Shown here: piece by piece, positions 1 through 6,122 of the stretch
Layout of the letters: each line of letters starts with the position of its first letter
Numbering within the stretch: position 1 is the stretch's first letter
Assembly: GCA_035319065.1 (NCBI GenBank)
Contig: DATHDM010000031.1
Span: forward strand, 1 to 8,604
Reading direction: 5' to 3'
Source: DASPRM01 sp035319065
GTDB lineage: Bacteria > Acidobacteriota > Terriglobia > Terriglobales > Acidobacteriaceae
Length of the DNA stretch: 8,604 nucleotides
Translations under genes and position numbers: made by a program
Notes under the pieces: model-generated
What the model saw: the letters and a program-made list of their open reading frames with translations, nothing else
Database searches by the model: none
What the model was told of the DNA's origin: nothing

Positions 1-536
1 ACGGCGTCGGCAAATCTCGCCTTGGGATCGGCGCCCTTCCACCAGTAAGCATCGGTGCGAGCGTTCAAGACCAGCGGCACGCGAGCGATCTCTGCTATGG
101 AGCGAACCGCCTTGATTTTCTCTACCTGGAGTCCGACATCCACCATCTTGGATTCATTTTCAAGGCTGTCCTCAAGGTTCAGCCCGACGGCTCCGGCTTC
201 GATCAACTCGCGCGCGGTGTCGGCCATCTGCTCCGGCTCGCGGGAATAGCCGGCCTCCATATCGGCAGTGACCGGAAGCTGTACGGCGGAGGCTATTCTC
301 TCCACTACATTAAGCATTTCGTTGCGGCTGATGCGCTCGCCATCGGGGTAGCCGAGGGAGTTTGCCACTGCCGCGCTGCTGGTGGCCACGGCGGGAAAAC
401 CCATCCGCTCCACCAGGCGCGCGCTGGCCACGTCCCAGACGTTGATCAGCGCCAGAATCTTGGGGCCCTTGTGCAATCGCTGCAGTGTCTCTGCCTTGCG
501 CTGCAAGGTTTCCGACTTGGCGATACCGTAAACCAT
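1..536 (-). CDS. Isocitrate lyase/phosphoenolpyruvate mutase superfamily protein, C-terminus cut by window edge
   Basis: The frame is open from an ATG at 536-534 to the left edge (178 codons), preceded by a GAGG ribosome binding site 7 nt upstream. The protein is the N-terminal two thirds of a PEP mutase/ICL-type TIM barrel. Visible family motifs are INVWDVASARL (31-41), SLGYPDGER (60-68), the metal-site stretch TADMEAGY (90-97), NLEDS (120-124) and a later LNARTDAY. Known members cleave or form C-C or P-C bonds of small 2-oxo acids in the cytoplasm using Mg2+. The KKCGH/KRCGH catalytic loop of true isocitrate and methylisocitrate lyases should follow the LEDS motif; here the residues are LENESKM, with no cysteine. 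A classical lyase is therefore unlikely, and an uncharacterised PEP-mutase-like or oxaloacetate-hydrolase-like activity is more plausible. Substrate unknown. It lies 91 bp downstream of the exporter gene on the same strand, so the two may be cotranscribed. Confidence 0.87.
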   Translation of the reverse strand, partial: MVYGIAKSETLQRKAETLQRLHKGPKILALINVWDVASARLVERMGFPAVATSSAAVANSLGYPDGERISRNEMLNVVERIASAVQLPVTADMEAGYSREPEQMADTARELIEAGAVGLNLEDSLENESKMVDVGLQVEKIKAVRSIAEIARVPLVLNARTDAYWWKGADPKARFADA

Positions 537-627
537 ACGAGGTCCTCGAGCCGAGTGTAGAAGAAGAGACGACGGGTAAGGCCGCGGATTGAGCTGAGGG
601 AAGGCCGAGGCCCAACCCGGAACCAAT

Positions 628-1587
628 TCAGTCTCCGGTACTCTCCACCACCGGAAGCGGTTCTTCCTCAAGCGAGCCGGGCCGCGGCTTCACCTCCGCA
701 GCGGTAACCAGCGCCACCGCGGCGACAATGATGGCGCTCCCCGCCAGAATGTAGGCGTCCACCCGTTCGCGCAGCACGACCCAACCCAGAAACACGGCTA
801 CCACCGGGTTCACATAAGCATAGGTTGAGACCTTTGACATCTGCACATGTTGCAGCAGCCAGATGTAGGCGCTGAATCCCACCCAGGATCCGAAGACCAC
901 CAGATACGCCACCGCCGCAATTCCCCTGGGAGTCCACACGGCGCGACGGGACTCGCCCAGCGCGAAGGCGAGGAGGAGGTTGACAGCACCGCCAAAGGTC
1001 ATCTCCCAGCCACTGGCTGCGAAGGGATCGATTCCCTTCTGCCAGCGCTTGGCAAAGGAGGAGCCCAGCGCCCAGGCAAACGAGGCCGCCAGCAGCGCCA
1101 GGGAATACATCAGCTCTTTGCGTCCCAAGGCGGTGGTGGCGGTCAACTGAGGCCAGAGCAGTACCGCGATGCCGGCGACGCCCAGCAGCAAACCGGCAAT
1201 TCCCTTGGCCGATACACGGTCGCCACGGAATACCCAGGTTTCCAGTACCAGCAACCAGAGTGGAATGATGGCCACCAGCAGCGCCGCCAGTCCGCTGGGC
1301 ACGACCAGTTCGGCCCGCGCCAGCGTGGCATTGGCGCACGTCAGCAGGAGCACACCAATGATGGCCAGGCGAAGGGCTTCGCGCCCCGTAATCCGCACTC
1401 CACGGCCGGACAGCGTGCAATAGAGCAGCATGAGCGGACCAGCGATCAGGAACCTGACGCCCGTCATGATGAAGGGGGGCAGGTGTTCGATAGCGATGCG
1501 TATTCCCAGATACGTGGAGCCCCAAAACACGTACACCAGGGCGAAGGCCAGGATCACGCGAAAGCGATGCTGTTCGGAAGCTGACAT
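628..1587 (-). CDS. EamA/DMT-superfamily transporter (YedA-like drug/metabolite exporter)
   Basis: A 319-residue, very hydrophobic protein with the tandem EamA organisation: about ten membrane helices in two homologous halves (roughly residues 10-145 and 160-295). The first helix carries the FWGSTYLGIR signature (21-30), followed by an EHLPPF..GVRFLIAG stretch, typical of YedA/RhaT-type inner-membrane carriers. The second half has VNPVVAVFLGWVVLRE, a hallmark of the last helices of EamA domains. A short charged tail rich in Glu and Pro follows the last helix. Length is normal for the family (about 290-320). The ATG at 1587-1585 sits 4 nt after a GGGG stretch, the only SD-like sequence nearby. 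Family members export amino acids, nucleobases or other metabolites, and the substrate cannot be read from sequence. It is divergent from the aminotransferase gene across a 474 bp gap and lies upstream of the PEP-mutase-like gene. Confidence 0.94.
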   Translation of the reverse strand: MSASEQHRFRVILAFALVYVFWGSTYLGIRIAIEHLPPFIMTGVRFLIAGPLMLLYCTLSGRGVRITGREALRLAIIGVLLLTCANATLARAELVVPSGLAALLVAIIPLWLLVLETWVFRGDRVSAKGIAGLLLGVAGIAVLLWPQLTATTALGRKELMYSLALLAASFAWALGSSFAKRWQKGIDPFAASGWEMTFGGAVNLLLAFALGESRRAVWTPRGIAAVAYLVVFGSWVGFSAYIWLLQHVQMSKVSTYAYVNPVVAVFLGWVVLRERVDAYILAGSAIIVAAVALVTAAEVKPRPGSLEEEPLPVVESTGD

Positions 1588-1790
1588 CGAGCCCCAAAAC
1601 TGAGGAAGTTACTTAACAGACGCGACAAGGTGGGTTGAGGACTCGCTAAATCGCGGCGGGGAATTGCGAAGGCAACTTGCCCCGGGCTGGTCCCTCGAAA
1701 CCGGCGGGTCAACCCCTGAAGTCATCTTTTATGGCCGCAGAAACCAGCCCAAACTGGTCCTTGCCCACTGGAAGGAGCAGGCTTTGGGGG

Positions 1791-1819
1791 TTACGCCGCA
1801 CAGAGCGCCGGGCTATAAT
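1791..1819 (+). promoter_or_regulatory. Candidate sigma70-type promoter for the aminotransferase gene
   Basis: A perfect -10 hexamer TATAAT lies at 1814-1819. The hexamer at the 17 bp spacing, TTACGC (1791-1796), is a poor -35, and there is no TG extended -10. Transcription would start near 1826 and give a leader of about 235 nt before the ATG at 2062. The call rests mostly on the -10 box. Confidence 0.45.
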
Positions 1820-1963
1820 GCGGGTTGGAGTACGAGTGTGCGCTCTCATGGCCAGTATCAGGGTTTAGTGCAGGCGGCACTGCCGTGTGCGCTGCGCATT
1901 CGTCTAAGCCATCCGCGTGTCGGACTCAATCTTCTCCCTTCGAATGCCCGACCGTTCCTCTTC

Positions 1964-2006
1964 GGCTGCGACTAATCGCTCATCCTGCTGACCGGTAGCC
2001 TTTTTT
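1964..2006 (+). terminator. Possible leader terminator/attenuator upstream of the aminotransferase
   Basis: GGCT (1964-1967) can pair with AGCC (1997-2000), enclosing a small GCGA-CTAA-TCGC hairpin (1968-1979). The outer AGCC arm is followed at once by six T (2001-2006). The arrangement looks like an intrinsic terminator in the leader between the candidate promoter and the start codon, but the outer stem is only 4 bp, so the call is weak. Confidence 0.25.
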
Positions 2007-2050
2007 GCGAACCATCAGTTTCTCAGCACGTTTTCGTGCGCAGCCATTTT

Positions 2051-2055
2051 GGAGG
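2051..2055 (+). promoter_or_regulatory. Shine-Dalgarno site fixing the aminotransferase start
   Basis: GGAGG lies 6 nt before the ATG at 2062. It selects this start over an in-frame TTG at 2005, which would add 19 residues unlike the family and has no SD of its own. Confidence 0.85.
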
Positions 2056-2061
2056 TTTCTC

Positions 2062-3420
2062 ATGTCCAGCAAGACTCTGGTTCCCGTGGGCCCCAACATT
2101 CGCACCGCCCTTCCCGGTCCCAATGCGCTGCGGGTGCTGGAAGGCGACAAGACCTACATTTCGCCGTCTTATACGCGCTCCTATCCGCTGGTGGCCAAGC
2201 GCGGCCTGGGCGTGATGGTGGAAGACGTGGACGGCAACGAATTCATGGACCTTGCGGCCGGCATTGCCGTCTGCTCGACCGGCCACTGCCACCCCGAGGT
2301 GGTGAAGGCGATCCAGGAACAGGCGGCCGAACTGATCCACATGTCAGGGACTGACTTCTATTACGAACAGATGATCAGCCTGGCGGAGCGGCTCTCGAAG
2401 ATCGCGCCCATGCCCGGTCCCCACAAGTTTTATTACGGGAACTCGGGCGCTGAGGCGATCGAAGCCGCCATCAAGGTGGCGCGCTACCACACGCGGCGGC
2501 AACACATCATCGCCTTCTACGGCGCGTTTCACGGCCGTACCATGGGAGCGCTGGCGTTGACCGCCTCCAAGCCGCAGCAAAAGCGGCGTTTCTCGCCGCT
2601 GATGCCGGGGGTGACGCACGTGCGTTATCCCAACGCGTTTCGCGACTGCGCAGGCGGATCGCAGGACGCGGAGCAGTACGCGCTGGATTGCGCGCGCTTC
2701 CTGGAAGAAAAGCTGTTCAAGACGGTGCTGCCACCGGAGGAAGTGGCCGCCATTTTTGTTGAACCGATTCAGGGCGAAGGGGGCTACGTGGTTGCTCCCA
2801 ATAACTTCCTGCAGGAGCTGCGCAAGATCTGCGACCGGCACGGGATTCTTCTGGTGGCCGACGAGGTGCAGTCGGGTATGGGCCGCACCGGGAAATGGTG
2901 GGCGATCGAACATTCGGGTGTAGAGCCCGACATCGTTTGCGTCGCTAAGGGCGTTGCCTCCGGTATGCCCCTGGGAGTCACCATGACGCGCGCCGACATC
3001 ATGGACTGGGTCCCTGGTTCGCACGCTTCCACGTTTGGCGGTAACCCGGTGGCAATCGCAGCCGCGCTGGCGACGCTGGACGTGCTGGAACGCCACGGCC
3101 TGAAGAACGCCGCGAGCGTTGGCGAGCACATGATGGACCGGATGCGGACCTGGTCCGCAACCGTGCCCTTGGTAGGCGAGGTTCGTGGCCGCGGATTGAT
3201 GATCGGGGTGGAGATCGTAAGCGACAAACGGCAACGTACCGCAGCGCCCGAACTGCGGGACAAGATCGTGGAGGCCGCCTTCTTCAAAGGCCTGCTGATA
3301 CTGGGATGCGGTCCCAATACCGTGCGTGTGGCTCCGCCGCTGATCATTACGCGCGAGCAGGCGGACGTGGCCATGGACATCCTGGAAGACTGCCTGAAGG
3401 AAGTCGCGAAACAAACTTAA
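2062..3420 (+). CDS. Class III PLP-dependent aminotransferase (4-aminobutyrate aminotransferase GabT-like)
   Basis: A 452-residue cytoplasmic fold-type I PLP enzyme. Landmarks are EDVDGNEFMDLAAGIAV near the N-terminus, the phosphate-binding YYGNSGAEA (G126-A132), GAFHGRT, VEPIQGEGGY, the PLP-ring aspartate in VADEVQSGMGRTG (D267), and the Schiff-base lysine in VCVAKGVASGMPLG (K296). STFGGNP and a C-terminal RVAPPLIITREQ follow. The family moves an amino group from GABA, ornithine or related omega-amino acids to 2-oxoglutarate. The N-terminal segment with PGP, SPSYTRSYPL and RGLGVMVEDVDGN resembles, from memory, the archaeal-type branch annotated as GABA or acetylornithine aminotransferase. 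That branch also includes amino-acid racemases of Thermococcales, so the substrate is open. All catalytic residues look intact and length is normal. It appears monocistronic: long leader upstream, strong hairpin just downstream. Confidence 0.93.
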   Translation: MSSKTLVPVGPNIRTALPGPNALRVLEGDKTYISPSYTRSYPLVAKRGLGVMVEDVDGNEFMDLAAGIAVCSTGHCHPEVVKAIQEQAAELIHMSGTDFYYEQMISLAERLSKIAPMPGPHKFYYGNSGAEAIEAAIKVARYHTRRQHIIAFYGAFHGRTMGALALTASKPQQKRRFSPLMPGVTHVRYPNAFRDCAGGSQDAEQYALDCARFLEEKLFKTVLPPEEVAAIFVEPIQGEGGYVVAPNNFLQELRKICDRHGILLVADEVQSGMGRTGKWWAIEHSGVEPDIVCVAKGVASGMPLGVTMTRADIMDWVPGSHASTFGGNPVAIAAALATLDVLERHGLKNAASVGEHMMDRMRTWSATVPLVGEVRGRGLMIGVEIVSDKRQRTAAPELRDKIVEAAFFKGLLILGCGPNTVRVAPPLIITREQADVAMDILEDCLKEVAKQT

Positions 3421-3428
3421 CTGAGGGG

Positions 3429-3454
3429 GCCGAGACCGGGTCTTCGGTCTCGGC
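3429..3454 (+). terminator. Hairpin terminator after the aminotransferase gene
   Basis: GCCGAGACCG (3429-3438) and CGGTCTCGGC (3445-3454) form a perfect 10 bp stem with a 6 nt loop, starting 8 nt after the TAA. No clean T-run follows (TCTCATT), so it may end transcription inefficiently or mainly protect the 3' end of the mRNA. Confidence 0.65.
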
Positions 3455-3587
3455 TCTCATTAGAAGGTGTGCCGGGAAATTCCAGCCTCAAGTTTCGGCC
3501 CGACAGAGCAGTCGATGGCGCTGAAAATTTGCGCGGTGGAGAATCCCGCTTTGCAACCGCCTCTGCTCTTCCATCCTTGCGGCTCAA

Positions 3588-3617
3588 TTGCCAACGCCGC
3601 ACAAGAATCGTTAAACT
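3588..3617 (+). promoter_or_regulatory. Candidate promoter for yraN-galT
   Basis: TTGCCA (3588-3593, 5 of 6 to the -35 consensus) is followed after 18 bp by TAAACT (3612-3617, 4 of 6 to the -10). It lies between the hairpin at 3429-3454 and the yraN start, where a promoter is expected. Seen by eye only. Confidence 0.3.
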
Positions 3618-3689
3618 TCGTACTCCGAGGTGGCGTGCGTCCGAGGCCTTGCCGGCCCTGATTCATGCGGCCTCAGGAGAGTGCTGCTC

Positions 3690-4145
3690 ATGCCTGGCAG
3701 GCTGCTAGAGATGGCCGTAGGGGTTGTGGATCGTATCGCGGCTGTCGTGCCCGTCCGGCGGCATCCACCGAAACAGCCGGAGCATCTGATTACCGGCGAA
3801 GCCGGGGAGGATGCTGCCTACTTTTATCTCAGGCGTCTCGGTTACACGATCGTGTCCAGAGGTTTTCGTTCTCCTCGCAGGCGGGGAGATATTGATTTGA
3901 TTGGCTGGGACGGTGACGTGCTCTGCTTCGTCGAGGTGAAGACCCGCACCACGCGCGCCGTGAAGCCGGCCGAAGCCGCGGTGGACCGTGCCAAGAAGAA
4001 GCATCTGTCGCGCGTGGCGCAAGAGTACCTGCGGCGATTACCGTCGAGACCGGCTTTTCGCTTCGACATTTTGAGTGTTTACTGCGAAAATCTAGAAGCT
4101 ACTCCAGAGTTTTGCCTTTATAAGAACGCCTTTCCGCTGGCGTAG
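3690..4145 (+). CDS. yraN: YraN/UPF0102 family protein (endonuclease-like fold)
   Basis: A 151-residue protein with the UPF0102 core: TGEAGEDAAYFYLRRLGY (35-52), VSRGFR, RGDIDLIGWDG (65-75) and FVEVKTR (80-86). E40, D69, E82 and K84 lie where the PD-(D/E)XK-like fold of the family places its acidic-lysine site; the usual GEIDLI is GDIDLI here. The cellular role of YraN is not firmly established; it is often called a Holliday-junction-resolvase-related or putative nuclease protein. The ATG at 3690 was chosen because AGGAGA (3675-3680) lies 9 nt upstream; an in-frame GTG at 3630 would add 20 unsupported residues. Even so, about 30 residues precede the conserved core, making it longer than the common 120-residue form. 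The core ends in FRFDILSVY, as usual. galT starts 36 bp downstream, suggesting cotranscription. Confidence 0.92.
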   Translation: MPGRLLEMAVGVVDRIAAVVPVRRHPPKQPEHLITGEAGEDAAYFYLRRLGYTIVSRGFRSPRRRGDIDLIGWDGDVLCFVEVKTRTTRAVKPAEAAVDRAKKKHLSRVAQEYLRRLPSRPAFRFDILSVYCENLEATPEFCLYKNAFPLA

Positions 4146-4181
4146 AGGGAGTGGCGCCAGCCTGGGCGAGAGGACCAAGAA

Positions 4182-5219
4182 TTGCCCGAATTAAGAAAAG
4201 ATCCTGTTGTCGGACGGTGGGTCATTATCTCCACCGACAGGGCCAAGCGGCCCACTGATTTCGTGCGTGAGAGAGTGCAAAACAAGGGCGGATTCTGCCC
4301 TTTCTGCTACGGCAACGAGTCCAAGACCCCGCCGGAAGTGCTTGCCTATCGCCCAAACCACAACGGAGGGCCGCCTGCGCTGCGCGATACGCCCGGCTGG
4401 ACGGTGCGCGTGGTGCCCAACAAGTTCCCTGCCCTGGGCATCGAAGGCAACCTGAACCGCCAGGCGGAAGGAATGTTCGACAAGATGAATGGGGTGGGCG
4501 CTCACGAGGTCATCATCGAAGGGCCCGACCATAACGCCACCCTGGCTACGCTTCCAGAAAAGCGCATCGAAGATGTGCTGTGGGCGTTTCGCGACCGCAT
4601 CCTCGATCTGAAACAGGACCGGCGCTTCAAGTACATTCTGATTTTCAAGAACCACGGCGAGGCAGCCGGCGCGTCCCTGGAGCACTCGCATTCGCAACTG
4701 ATCGCGTTGCCGATTCTCCCCAAGCAGGTCGCCGAAGAACTGGAGGGCGCCAAGCAGTATTACATCTACAAGGAACGCTGCGTCTTCTGCGACGTGATCC
4801 GCCAGGAAAGCGAGTCGGGAGCGCGCGTGGTGGGAGAGAATCCGGACTTCCTGACTATCGCCCCCTACGCTCCACGCTTTCCCTTTGAAACCTGGATTCT
4901 GCCCAAGCGCCACGAATCCTCATACGAGAACTCCTCGTCCTCCATGTACGAGAACCTGGCGCGCTCGATCAAGACGCTCTTAAATAAGGCTGATCTGGTT
5001 CTCGACACCCCAGCCTATAACCTGGTGCTGCACACTTCTCCAGTGCAGGATCCGCAGAACGATCACTATCACTGGCACATCGAATTCATGCCCAAGCTGA
5101 CCAAGACGGCAGGGTTCGAGTGGGGTACAGGCTTCTACATCAACCCCACGCCGCCGGAAGAGGCAGCACGCTTCCTGCGCGAAGCCAGCATCGAGGCGGC
5201 CCAGACGGTGGACGCGTAG
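4182..5219 (+). CDS. galT: GalT-family nucleotidylyltransferase (galactose-1-phosphate uridylyltransferase or ADP-glucose phosphorylase-like)
   Basis: A 345-residue protein of the GalT branch of the HIT superfamily, with two HIT-like halves. It begins at TTG (4182), 7 nt after GAGAGGA (4168-4174); the MPELRKDPVVGRWVII start is typical. Zinc ligands by comparison with E. coli GalT are C39/C42, H117 and H168. The nucleophilic histidine is H170 in EHSHSQ (167-172). A second CxxC (C200, C203) and a C-terminal HYHWH (295-299) follow, then a GFEWGTGFYINPTPPEEAA stretch. GalT transfers UMP between UDP-glucose and galactose-1-phosphate in the Leloir pathway. This protein has HSHSQ instead of the E. 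coli HPHGQ, and its C-terminal half recalls plant ADP-glucose phosphorylase (At5g18200). It could therefore be an adenylyltransferase or phosphorylase acting on ADP-sugar. No galK or galE is visible nearby to support galactose use. Confidence 0.9.
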   Translation: MPELRKDPVVGRWVIISTDRAKRPTDFVRERVQNKGGFCPFCYGNESKTPPEVLAYRPNHNGGPPALRDTPGWTVRVVPNKFPALGIEGNLNRQAEGMFDKMNGVGAHEVIIEGPDHNATLATLPEKRIEDVLWAFRDRILDLKQDRRFKYILIFKNHGEAAGASLEHSHSQLIALPILPKQVAEELEGAKQYYIYKERCVFCDVIRQESESGARVVGENPDFLTIAPYAPRFPFETWILPKRHESSYENSSSSMYENLARSIKTLLNKADLVLDTPAYNLVLHTSPVQDPQNDHYHWHIEFMPKLTKTAGFEWGTGFYINPTPPEEAARFLREASIEAAQTVDA

Positions 5220-5307
5220 AGCGAAACGCGAGTAACTGAGGCTGGAACAGCAAAGCGCGGCGGTACGGCACGCTCTTTCTTGCGGAGAGAGGGCGGAGAA
5301 GGAATCC

Positions 5308-5526
5308 CTAGCCGTGGTTCTCCTTGTATTCCTCATACCAGGCCATCTGAATCGCCTCCAGCTTGCCCTCGTTGGAGGATTCTGCATCATCGGCAAAGCC
5401 CGGCAGTTCCATAACCATCTTGTGCAGATCGGTAAAGCGAATCTGCAGGGGATCCTTGTCGGGGTGGGCCTCCGCCAGCAGAATGCCGATATCTTCGGCG
5501 CTGTCCCAGGTAAGTTGTGGGGGCAT
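5308..5526 (-). CDS. iscX: Iron-sulfur cluster assembly protein IscX (YfhJ)
   Basis: A 72-residue acidic protein that follows E. coli IscX along its length: LTWDSAEDIGILL at the N-terminus, HPDKDP (21-26), RFTDLHKMV (30-38), the LPGFADD loop and SSNEGKLEAIQMAWYEE at the C-terminus. IscX is a small winged-helix-like protein that binds iron and the cysteine desulfurase IscS, competing with frataxin and tuning cluster assembly in the cytoplasm. The ATG at 5526-5524 has a strong AAAGGAG (complement of 5532-5538) 5 nt upstream; an upstream in-frame start would add 11 unsupported residues. It is the last gene of the hscB-hscA-fdx-iscX run, its E. coli position, but is separated from fdx by 138 bp with a repeat. 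It converges on galT, with 88 bp between the stop codons. Confidence 0.95.
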   Translation of the reverse strand: MPPQLTWDSAEDIGILLAEAHPDKDPLQIRFTDLHKMVMELPGFADDAESSNEGKLEAIQMAWYEEYKENHG

Positions 5527-5577
5527 GGATTCTCCTTTGATGGAAAGGGCGGAAATCAATCAAAGCAGCAAAAAGCA

Positions 5578-5648
5578 AGGTCCTTCGACTCCGCGCCCGC
5601 GAAACATGCGAGTCGAAAAAGCAAGACCGGCTATCGCTCAGGATGACA
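5578..5648 (-). repeat. REP-like intergenic repeat (GTCATCCTGAGCG ... AGTCGAAGGACC type) with a hairpin
   Basis: Read on the minus strand, the element begins TGTCATCCTGAGCG (complement of 5635-5648) and ends GAGTCGAAGGACCT (complement of 5578-5591). I recognise these two ends as those of a dispersed intergenic repeat abundant in several bacterial phyla, including Acidobacteriota; this is from memory. The terminal AGTCGAAGGA part is extended into an 8 bp perfect inverted repeat, TTCGACTC (5584-5591) against GAGTCGAA (5610-5617), with an 18 nt loop rich in CG. It fills the gap between fdx and iscX and would form a stem-loop in the operon transcript. Confidence 0.6.
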
Positions 5649-5664
5649 AGTGTAGTTTCCCTGC

Positions 5665-6084
5665 CTAGTGGTCTCCACCTTCGGAAACGTAGTTGCGATT
5701 CCACGCCGGGATCTCGACTACCACTTCCCCGGGCTTCTCAATTACACACTGACATCCCAAGCGAGAGTTGAGTTGCAGGTCTGCGGCCATGTCGAGGCGG
5801 TCGGCCTCATCGTCCTCCATGCTGCTGAGCAGCTCCGCTCCCTGCTTCACCCAGACGTGGCAGGTGGTGCAGGCGCAATTTCCGCCGCAGGCGTGATCCA
5901 AGTGGATGCCGTTGTTCAAGGCCACGTCGAGGATCGATTCGGGCTTGCCGTGGTCCTTGTATGGAAGCTCGCCGTGTTCAAACTCCACGACCTTGCCTTC
6001 GGGCAGGAAGGTGACGCGAACGGTATTGGGTCCGGGCGCTTCCACGGTGGCTGTGTTTGCTCCTTGCGTTTTCTCCTGGGCCAT
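5665..6084 (-). CDS. fdx: ISC-type [2Fe-2S] ferredoxin
   Basis: A 139-residue adrenodoxin/ISC-type ferredoxin. The cluster ligands are C66, C72, C75 and C111, with spacing C-x5-C-x2-C-x35-C in ACGGNCACTTCHVWV and SRLGCQ. C70 matches the extra non-ligand cysteine of E. coli Fdx (C46), which is typical of the ISC subgroup. ESILDVALNNGIHLDHAC and LLSSMEDDEADRLDMA are family landmarks. In the ISC pathway Fdx donates electrons for sulfur reduction during cluster assembly on IscU. Compared with E. coli Fdx (111 residues) it has a polar N-terminal extension of about 20 residues and a short insert (LPYKDHGK) before the ESILD helix; one more cysteine, C113, follows the last ligand. The ATG start has AGAGGA 8 nt upstream. 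It lies 38 bp downstream of hscA, so cotranscription is very likely. Confidence 0.96.
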   Translation of the reverse strand: MAQEKTQGANTATVEAPGPNTVRVTFLPEGKVVEFEHGELPYKDHGKPESILDVALNNGIHLDHACGGNCACTTCHVWVKQGAELLSSMEDDEADRLDMAADLQLNSRLGCQCVIEKPGEVVVEIPAWNRNYVSEGGDH

Positions 6085-6122
6085 TGTTGTCGTCCTCTAC
6101 AGAATTCTTCCCCTCGCGCTGA

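Larger units (their letters stand above)
1588..2061. other. 474 bp gene-free region between divergent genes
   Basis: No convincing coding sequence is present. The open frame at 1664-1975 (+) has no recognisable motif, no SD and an atypical composition. The region holds a perfect TATAAT at 1814-1819 pointing to the aminotransferase and a T6 tract at 2001-2006 after a possible hairpin. The SD at 2051-2055 also lies here. On the minus strand, upstream of the exporter, a TTGACC (complement of 1700-1705) is visible, but I find no convincing -10 at the right distance. No tRNA or known riboswitch was recognised by eye. Confidence 0.6.

Noticed and set aside
847..1584. A 245-codon plus-strand frame opposite the exporter gene
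   Set aside because: Gln/Gly/Arg-rich composition produced by the complement of hydrophobic codons. The exporter on the other strand is convincing.
1664..1975. A 103-codon plus-strand open frame in the intergenic region
   Set aside because: No SD, no recognisable motif, and it runs across the TATAAT box and candidate leader. Treated as non-coding.
2005..2061. TTG start giving a 19-residue extension of the aminotransferase
   Set aside because: No SD before the TTG, whereas GGAGG lies 6 nt before ATG 2062. The extension also includes the SD itself.
2344..3414. A 356-codon minus-strand open frame opposite the aminotransferase
   Set aside because: Rich in His, Arg and Gln with no family resemblance. 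It is a mirror of the real gene.
3630..3689. GTG start giving a 20-residue longer YraN
   Set aside because: No SD at 3630. AGGAGA at 3675-3680 supports ATG 3690.
5252..5278. AAAGCG / CGCTCTTT pairing between galT and iscX as a shared terminator
   Set aside because: The stem needs a bulge and encloses a 13 nt loop, and no clear T-run follows on either strand. Too weak to annotate.
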